Assembly: GCA_020744425.1 (NCBI GenBank)
Contig: JAGMUV010000021.1
Coordinates: 682,001 to 746,000 of the forward strand
Direction: 5' to 3'
Length of the DNA: 64,000 nt
Origin: Dactylonectria macrodidyma
Taxonomy: Eukaryota > Ascomycota > Sordariomycetes > Hypocreales > Nectriaceae
Both the position numbers and the translations under genes were made by a program. The notes under the pieces are model-generated. The model saw only the letters and a list, made by a program, of their open reading frames with translations. It searched no databases and had not been told where the DNA came from. Within the stretch, counting starts at the first letter, position 1; each line of letters opens with the position of its first letter. Shown piece by piece: positions 56,766 through 64,000 of the stretch.

Positions 56766-57576
56766 GCGTGAAAGGGTATGGGGTAATGCTATGCTAGCAG
56801 GGTTGAAAGCCACTCCACTCAATCCACGTACTAGGGGGGTCCACTGGCTAATCCACCGAATCCACCAGACCATCCCGTGGGGTTGGGATTGGGTGGATTG
56901 GAAGTGGAGCAGTTAGGGGCACCCATATAATTTAGCAGAGAGACCCTAACAGTGTCTGATGCGCCCCATGTCCTAGCAACCCTTCTACCCTATATTGAAA
57001 ACATCATGAAGCTTCCAGGCAGTGCGATACCTTACTCTATCATCTTACTTTCTTGGCACGCAGATGTTAAGAAAGTAGCCTAAACTACGGCCTTTTCGTT
57101 AGCAAGTTCGCTGCAACAACCCTAACCTTGCGCTTCGCACAGCCTCTGGCGGTGGTAATGGCATCAGCCACCACCAGCCTGCCTACTGTCCCAGATCCCT
57201 GTGACCTGGGAATCCATACCCCGGCCACGGGATGACTGAAGGCCGCGGGATAACCGCTCGCTGGCCAATCAGCGCCGACTTGGGGGTAAGAGAGAACGGC
57301 GCAGGGCGAGGGAGGAAGGAAAAAGGAAGGCGAGAGAGAGAGAAGGCCTAACCCCCGGTTCATTACGTAGTTCTACGTTGGTATATCATCCGGTACGTCA
57401 AGAAGTGTTGTTGACCAATATCTCAGCGTTCTTTCACAACGAAAAACTATGCCCAATCTCGTCCGTTCAGACCGAGGCCGAGAAACTATCCTCATGGCCA
57501 GAGCAAATTTCTACCTTTCGCAGCAACGCGTGCGCGAACACAGCCGCCGGCAACCTCGAATTCAACGTCCTCAAAG
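56766..57576. other. Intergenic with repeat shared with 36829
   Basis: 57262-57281 (CCAATCAGCGCCGACTTGGG) matches 36832-36851 (CCAATCAGCGCCGACCTGGG). Both are followed by a GGAAGGAA purine-rich patch, so a short dispersed repeat is likely. No gene was called. Confidence 0.45.
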
Positions 57577-60500
57577 CTACCCCCACCTCAACAGCACCTT
57601 AACGACCTCCTCGTGCCCCTTCTTGGCGGCCCGCGATAGCGGCGTCAGTCCATAGTGGTCCTTCGACTCAAGGTCAGCGCCCCGCCCGAGCAGCAGCGTG
57701 ACGACGGCCTCACGCCCGTTCTCGGCGGCCCGCAATAGCGGCGTCAGTCCATAGAGGCCGTCCTTCGACTCGAGCTCGGCGCCCCGCTCGAGCAGCAGCT
57801 CGACGACGGCCTCGTGCCCGTTCGCGGCGGCCCGCGATAGCGGCGTCATACCAGAAGGGCCGTCCGTCGACTCGAGGCTGGCGCCCCGCTCGAGCAGCAG
57901 CTCGACGACGGCCTTGTGCCCCTTCGCGGCGGCCCACGATAGCGGCGTCATACCAGAGGGGTCCTTTAACTTGAGATCGGCGCCCCGCTCGAGCAGCAGC
58001 TCGACGACGGCCTCGTGTCCGTTCGCGGCGGCCCGCGATAGCGGCGTCATACCAGAAGGGCCGTCCGTCGACTCGAGGCTGGCGCCCCGCTCGAGCAGCA
58101 GCTTGACGACGGCCATGTGCCCCTTCTCGGCCGCCCATGATAGCGGCGTCATACCAGAGGTGCCCTTCAACTCGAGATCGGCGCCCCGCTCAAGTAGCAG
58201 CTTGACGACAGCCCCGTGCCCGTTCTTGGCGGCCCACGATAGCGGCGTCCGTCTATTGCCGTCCTTCGACTCGAGCTCGGCGCCCCGCTCGAGCAGCAGC
58301 TTGACGACGGCCTCGCGTCCGTTCTCGGCGGCCCACGATAGCGGCGTCCGTCCATTGCCGTCCTTCGACTCGAGCTCGGCGCCCCGCTCGAGCAGCAGCT
58401 TGACGACGGCCACGTGCCTATTCACGGCGGCCCATGATAGCGGCGTCCGTCCATAGACGTCTCTCGACTCGAGGTCGGCGCCCCGTTCGAGCAGCAGCTC
58501 AATAATGGCTTCGTGCCCCATCCTGGCGGCAGACTCGACATCGGCGCCTTTCTCAAGCAGTAGTTCAATAATGGCTTCGTGCCCCGTCCTGGCGGCATAT
58601 TCAACGTTGGCCCTCTTCTCGACCAGCAGCATAACGATGGCCTCGTAGCCCTGCGCGGCGGCCCATGATAGCGGCGTCTGTTCAAAGAAGTGGTCCAGAG
58701 ACTCGACGTCGGCGCCCTTCTCGAGCAGTAGCTTGTTGATAGCCTCGCATGCTGCCCACAAAAGCGGCGTCCAACCATTCCTGGCCTTCGACTCGACGTC
58801 GGCGCCCTTCTCGAGCAGCAGCTTGACGACGGCCTCGTGCCCTTTCTCGGCCGCCCATGATAGCGGCGTCTGTCCAGAAGGACGGTCCTTAGACTCGACG
58901 TTGGCACCCCGCTCGAACAGCAGCTTGACGACGGCCCCGTGCCCGTTCTTGGCAGCCCACGATAGCGGCGTTCGTCCTGCGCCATCCACCACGTCGGTGG
59001 CGACACCAATGTCGAGCAGTCGTTTGACGAAGACTTCGTTGCCCTTCTCGGCAGCGGACAAGAGTAGTTCTTGACGAATATTGTCCACAGAATCGGCATC
59101 GGCTCCTTTCATTAGTAGGCTGGCTGCAGCCTCCTGTCCAGTGCAAAGGGCGTAGGATATCGGCGTTCCTCCAATTTCATCCTTTGAGTCGACGCAGGCT
59201 CCCTTCTTGACCAGCTGCCGGACGATGGCCAGATGGCCATTCCAAGCGGCGTATGATAGCGGCGTTCGACCGTCTCTATCTCTTGCATCGACTTCTGCGC
59301 CTTTCGGAAACGATAGTTTGATGGCTTTTTTGAGGCGAATCTTCGGACGCTTGATCAACAGCTTCACGACACCCTCAGATCCGTTCTCCGAAGCCCAAGA
59401 GAGCGCCGAACGCTGATAAGTGCCATCTCTGGAATCAACATCGTCTACTCCAAGCTGAAGCCACACAATTTGCTCAAGTCCGAAATATGAGGCTATCATG
59501 AGGGTAGTGAAACCCTGAGGAAATTCCGTGTCCATATTAGCCCAGTAGACCCTGAACCAAGTCCGACAACTTCTTGAACTCGCATCACAGATTCGCCGCA
59601 CCGATTCTATGGCTGCATCGTCTTCGATACCTGATGCTCGGAAGTGGGCAGCCCAGTTTGTAGCAGAGTAGTCAAGGAAGACGTGATCGCGAAGGTAGTG
59701 TGATACTTTATCATCCAGATTTTCGTCTAGTGGGCTGGTTTCAAACTCGGTAAAGAGCAAATGCCAGATACAGATCCGGCAAAGAATGCGATGGGACTCT
59801 GGTGGCTTGAGTGAGGATTTCCATATGAGCTGATTGTTGTGGTCCCTTCGAGGATCCGGATCGCCTTTCGGGACTAAGAATTCTTTCGCCGTCTGGTGAA
59901 GGAGATATATCTTCGAGTCCGTGATGGTAACGAAGAGGCCGCAGAGGTCTCTGACATACCTGCTGAAGCGCTCCTCTGGTCTGCTATCCAGGTCTTTATA
60001 GGACCTGTGGTTTTGTTGAAGAGCCAACGCTAAGTCCATTTCTGCCAGAGTTAAGGGCCGTGCTGCCGCGACGATAATATGCAGCAGTTTCTTAGCTTCA
60101 TCAGAATTGCTACTCTTAGCTAGAATCCTCTCGTATGCCTCATCGACGGTTTGTGGAAGTGAGGAAGTGGACTCGCGTATCTTGGTTTTATCGATGCTTA
60201 TGTCGCTTTCGATCAACTCTAGGGTGAGATAAACCCATAGATATGTCCGGTTAGGAATACGCCGGAGTCTTTGCAAGAGCAGCTGTTCCTCGTCTGGTTT
60301 GATATATAGGCTTGCTCGGATGCGCGAAACCCTGTCTTCTATATAGATATCGATCTCTCGGGCAACCTTCGATATCTCCGCGTCAACTTCCCCCTTCAGG
60401 TAGATGACAGGCAGCCCCGGAATATTGAGAGGCTGGAAGCCCTGTCCAATTTTATTATAGGGCCGACTTGTTATGAGAAACTTCAAGTTGACGTTATTTT

Positions 60501-61768
60501 TCGTGTCATTCTCCGGGTCATAGAATTCGCGCAAGGCTTGGGCAAGCTTGAGCCGTTCTTGGTCTTCGCATTCGTCGAATGCGTCAAGAATACAGACTAA
60601 CTCGCCAGCATTCTTGTACTGTGAAGCCATAACCAGGACTTCCCAGAGTTCATTAAGCGAGCTAGTAAGATGTGCTTTGTAGGCTTCGAGCCTCTTGACA
60701 ATCTTGTCTGAGAAAAGGTCCGCTCTTTGTGTGAAGAGCTGATGTAGGATGCAGCTGAGAGCGCTTGTCGCGCTCCTCTGATCGTCGAAGTCGTCCTTGA
60801 AGAAGAAATAGCAGGTTGTTCTGGATTCTGTAGTCTTAAGCTTAGAGTCCACCAGATGTTTTGCTAAGACGGACTTTCCGCACCCGGGATTTGCAGACAC
60901 CCAGAGCATACTTGACGATTTGCTTTCTCGCCATTGTTGAAAGTGGTCGTGATCTACAAACCACTTACACGTCCCTTGGACCCGATCTGGGTTCCTGTTC
61001 TTTCTATCCAGATACGGTGAGGTATGGAGGGTCTGGAGGATATTACTCTGAGTCTTGTAGTCTTCATTGGATTGAACTTTAGGGCAGGAGAGGTCAGTCT
61101 ATCGGTAATGAATCTGGCTATTAATTCTGTCATTCCGTACCGAAGGTCATAGTGTGCGCATTAAACTGCTTGCCACTACCAGAGTTGATCTTGTGGCCTT
61201 GGCCGCTAATGACAGACTGGTAGCCTGTTCCCCCAGAGGCGATATTCTGGGTCACGGAGCCCTCGAAATCCGAGTCTGGCACGGATGACTTCACGTTCGA
61301 CAGCTGATCAATCGCCCCCTTCAGCTGGGCCATCTGGCTCTGCGTTGCCGTCTTGAACAGCTGGTTAGTAGCCAATGCATCCAAGCCTCTCAGGATGCCC
61401 TGCATCAGGGTCTCCACCCGGTGTGCTTTGCCCAAGCGGAGCAGAAAACTGCGATAGAAGTCGAGCACGGATCCGTCCTCCGCATTCTTCATCCCTTTTT
61501 CAACTTTCACAAAGATGCCCTGCAGCACTTTGGCCTTCTCTTCACAACCACTGACCAAAGGCTGGAGGGCCTTTTTGGATGATTCATCCAGGGCCAGGCC
61601 TTGGAGCTGATCACGGGCCAGACCCAGAGTGTCTTGCGCGAGAGGGAGATTCTGGTTCACTTCATTGAACTCATTCGGAAGGCCTCTAAGGTGTTGGATT
61701 GCCTTATATGTCGAAGAGATGGCTTGAACAACTGTGATTGCGGATGTAATGACGCTAAGGGGATCCAT
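57577..61768 (-). CDS. NLR-type STAND receptor: N-terminal domain, NACHT, ankyrin repeats
   Basis: Two exons (61768-61141 and 61076-57577; 64-nt intron) give about 1,375 residues. The N-terminal helical domain (1-180; MDPLSVITSAITVVQAISST) is the type found at the head of fungal NACHT proteins. It ends in a Gly/Asn/Gln-rich segment (GYQSVISGQGHKINSGSGKQ, then FNAHTMTFG) resembling amyloid-signalling motifs. NACHT follows: P-loop NPGCGKS (about 272-278), Walker B ELVCILDAFDECED (about 368-381), NLKFLITSRPY and the helical arm through LLHQTAKEFLV. The C-terminal third has about 20 ankyrin repeats, many near-identical (TPLSWAAENGREAVVKLLLE) and two shortened to about 22 residues. Such proteins act in heterokaryon incompatibility and fungal immunity-like cell death. 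If the intron is not removed, a 211-residue stand-alone N-terminal protein would result. Confidence 0.88.
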
Positions 61769-62197
61769 TTCGATCTTCAGGTTACGGCTCTGTCGAGGTC
61801 CGGGTAGACGGGAGTCGGGCCAGGATTCGGTCGAGTCTCCAAGGGGTTTCGAAGAGTGCCAAGCGGAGAAGGCCCGCGACGTCCGAGCCAGCGATGCGGA
61901 GGTCCCTGGCTGGTACTCTGCCACGAAAATAAGAGTTGGGGATATTTCGCGAGCGAAGGATGGCTTTCGATCGCTACCGACAATGTCGCCTAGGCCGTGG
62001 GCGATAAAGACTAGGGACAAGATGATGGCGGACGGAACAAGTTATTACAGCCTCGTGCGCACATGGGGTCGAGGCCAGCTGAAGGTCACAAGCCATCCTT
62101 TGGTCAGGGGCTTTAGCGTCTGCACCTTAATGTAACACACGGAGTTGTTCTGTTGTGACTTGTCAGCTTTCCTTCCAGACTAGGGTGCGGCAGCCTA
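61769..62197. promoter_or_regulatory. Upstream region of the NLR
   Basis: The NLR frame stays open upstream to 62020, and that stretch reads SLVFIAHGLGDIV, a loose echo of an alpha/beta-hydrolase nucleophile elbow. There is no Ser and no further homology. I treat it as leader sequence. Confidence 0.35.
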
Positions 62198-62433
62198 TCC
62201 CTTTAAGTGCGGTAAGACTACTCCGTAGACTTGCACTAGTCGCAGGGGTCTAGACCGAGAAAAACAAGGTACATGAGGTTACACCTGTCTTATGGTGATA
62301 AAAGTCACGGCTTTTAGGGATCTACATTACAGTGCATTCTGCTTCCTACAGCTACGCAGCTTTTCGAAGTCAATCGGCGTACCGTTGATCTCCCGGGTCG
62401 CCAAGACCAAGAGTCTTACCGCACTTAAAGGGA
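62198..62433. repeat. MITE with perfect terminal inverted repeats
   Basis: A 236-bp unit. The 22-bp left end (62198-62219, starting TCCCTTTAAGTGCGGTAAGA) is the exact reverse complement of the right end (62412-62433). TA flanks each side (62196-62197 and 62434-62435). No coding capacity. The ends fit a Tc1/mariner-pogo-mobilised MITE. Confidence 0.9.
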
Positions 62434-63622
62434 TAGGTGTCATTGTTGCAAAACCCCAAAAAGCAGGCTCAATCAAGTGAAGTGGGTCTGCACAAATAAA
62501 CTTAAGCGCCACAGTACATTGAGGCGTGATCAGCGCCATCTTGTGGCGGATGCCGCCCAGGACGGCTCTACGAAAGATGGCTTGGGCAATTCGAAGATGA
62601 TGCTTGAGGCTCCTGGGGGCCCCCTCATCTTCATAGAGGACACATCAAGCCTTGCATTTAAATCGAAGATGCATTAATAGCTGTTGGTTAAGAAAACAAA
62701 AATGGCCATCGAATGTCAATGACAGAGGTAGATTCAATTAACGTGGCTCCTACCTCCACTCCAACTAGACCTAGTGGGGTTCTGTAGGGTAATAAGGTAG
62801 TGGGGTAATAACACAGGGACGTCGAAGTCTGAAAAGGCCACTATTCAGTAGACATCTAAAGATATCGCATGCATCTAACTTAACGTCAAGGTCAACGGTA
62901 ACCTAGCTAACGTTATTCTCGAACCCAGCTTCCTGACGGCATGAAGAATGAACACCTTGGGTACTGTTGGAAGATACCCCGCCACCCGCCGTGGATACCT
63001 CTAGTGTCCTATTACGTTCCCACCTTTCATCGTAGTGTCGCTAATCCAAGTTCTTGGCGAGGCAAACTGGCACATGACGCTAACGATAAAGCCCAGTATG
63101 GCAAGTTAGAGCCACAGGGAGGTCCCATCCTATTCATAGAGGCGCTCTAATGGGTCGACTTATGCTCCCTTGGCTTCGGGCTAGGCTTGGTGAGGTAGTA
63201 TTGTGACGAATTTAGTGAGACCCTGAAAGTTAGAGCTCCCGCAGTTGCCGTCAGTCTTCTCAGCCTAGTAAAGCTGAATGAACTATCGACCGCCACACCG
63301 CTAGATAGCGTTGATTTCTCCATTGAGCTCCCTTGAGTGCGATGAAGGGGGGGGGGGGGGGGGTTTCCAATAGTTCGCCAGGAAAATGTACGACGAGGCG
63401 GACTTGCTCTCCACGGATGAGGCTCCATCGTTCTGCGGCGACCCTGTGCCGAGTTTCCATACGCTAGTACAACGAGGCAAACGGAGGCGTTGCTGCTGAA
63501 TATCCAACTAGGCGTACTAGTAGCTTAACGGCCAAGTGAGGCTTCAGCCGCCGCCCCCCGGCGGACCAGAGTAGCGTAGGTTGATGGATTAGTGTGTTTG
63601 GGCCTTCTGACTGCCTAGTGTA
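62434..63622. other. Unassigned sequence, includes 17-G homopolymer
   Basis: No convincing gene. A run of 17 G lies at 63347-63363. Two segments (62605-62640 and 63105-63145) share AGG(T/C)CCC..TCTTCATAGAGG-like wording, suggesting a small duplicated segment. Confidence 0.35.
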
Positions 63623-63868
63623 TCAATCAATCAAGGTACACTCTCTCTTCTCTTGCACCTTCCTCTTCGCAAAATCCTTCATCGCAGCGACCTGTTTCGA
63701 CGGCAGCAGCTTGAACCACGAGCATAAGAGGTACTGAGACGGGTGGCGGCCTGCTGACTGGATTGCGGAGTATGTTCCAGGGAGGTTCAGGCCGGAAATG
63801 AGCCCCAGCGCAGGAAGGCCGCCTGCTTGTCCCTTGGTAGCCCTTTTCGGTGTGTGCGTTTCTGCCAC
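63623..63868 (-). CDS. Small hypothetical ORF, doubtful
   Basis: 81 residues, MAETHTPKRATKGQAGGLPA to KRKVQEKRECTLID, with a basic helical C-terminus. No family is recognised, and the overlapping frame on the same strand is also open, so coding status is unclear. Confidence 0.2.
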   Translation of the reverse strand: MAETHTPKRATKGQAGGLPALGLISGLNLPGTYSAIQSAGRHPSQYLLCSWFKLLPSKQVAAMKDFAKRKVQEKRECTLID

Positions 63869-64000
63869 GTTGATAGTTCATCAGCCATGGCGTTGCAGCT
63901 GAATATTAACACTAGCCACGTTCCAGACAATGATCTACCCGCCCTGCCATCCAAGACGATCCTCACCCTCAGAATAAGTATATATAAGTGCTCCTCAGTC

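Noticed and set aside
57710..58138. Arg-rich minus-strand frame in the NLR 3' part
   Set aside because: A shifted frame over the GC-rich ankyrin repeats; the main NLR frame explains the sequence.
61769..62020. Extended start for the NLR with HGLGD resembling an alpha/beta-hydrolase elbow
   Set aside because: There is no nucleophile Ser and no other hydrolase motif, and MDPLSVI at 61768 is the standard start of this N-terminal domain family.
1..64000. CRISPR arrays, operons, ribosome-binding sites and confident tRNA/rRNA genes
   Set aside because: The sequence is eukaryotic (spliced genes). No CRISPR-like arrays and no confident structural RNA gene were found.

Overview
This looks like a transposon-rich accessory region of a filamentous ascomycete genome. 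The evidence is short GT..AG introns (about 48-101 nt) with CTAAC-type branch points, Zn2Cys6 regulators, a fungal NACHT-ankyrin receptor, a LINE with an RNase H domain (Tad/I-like), Fot1/pogo, MULE and hAT elements, and AT-rich blocks plus nonsense codons explained by C-to-T change, as expected of repeat-induced point mutation (RIP). I cannot name the species.

Layout. 1-10.7 kb: a hAT-like non-autonomous TIR element, a nearly full-length Fot1-family element with exact ends, a LINE (copy A), and two halves of pogo-type transposase in opposite orientations. 11.1-25.9 kb: the only long ordered stretch of host genes. It has a Zn2Cys6 regulator, an FAH-family hydrolase, an FAD aromatic hydroxylase, an old-yellow-enzyme reductase, a broken short-chain dehydrogenase and a type I extradiol (VOC) dioxygenase, arranged as three divergent pairs, with a dead MULE lodged inside. 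Hydroxylation, extradiol ring opening, then FAH-type hydrolysis/hydration plus reduction is the logic of an aromatic meta-cleavage route; this is an inference. 26-34.6 kb: gag debris, LTR fragments, a MULE N-terminal fragment and a decayed Zn2Cys6-PAS regulator. 35.3-42.8 kb: a small conserved calycin-like protein, LINE copy B (5'-truncated) and an integral membrane protein gene. 44-49 kb: Tc1/mariner and Fot1 fragments, and a pogo-like element with a tripled terminal motif, flanked by two solo LTRs. 49.6-61.8 kb: an F-box gene, a Zn2Cys6-ankyrin fusion, a two-TM protein and a large NACHT-ankyrin NLR with a Gly/Asn/Gln-rich stretch resembling fungal amyloid-signalling motifs. 62.2 kb: a compact MITE.

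The most interesting items are the divergent-pair catabolic cluster, the Zn2Cys6-ankyrin fusion beside an NLR, micro-exons placed inside two zinc clusters, and nonsense mutations scattered over transposons and single genes alike. Gene models were spliced by hand from the sequence; intron positions are given where I worked them out.
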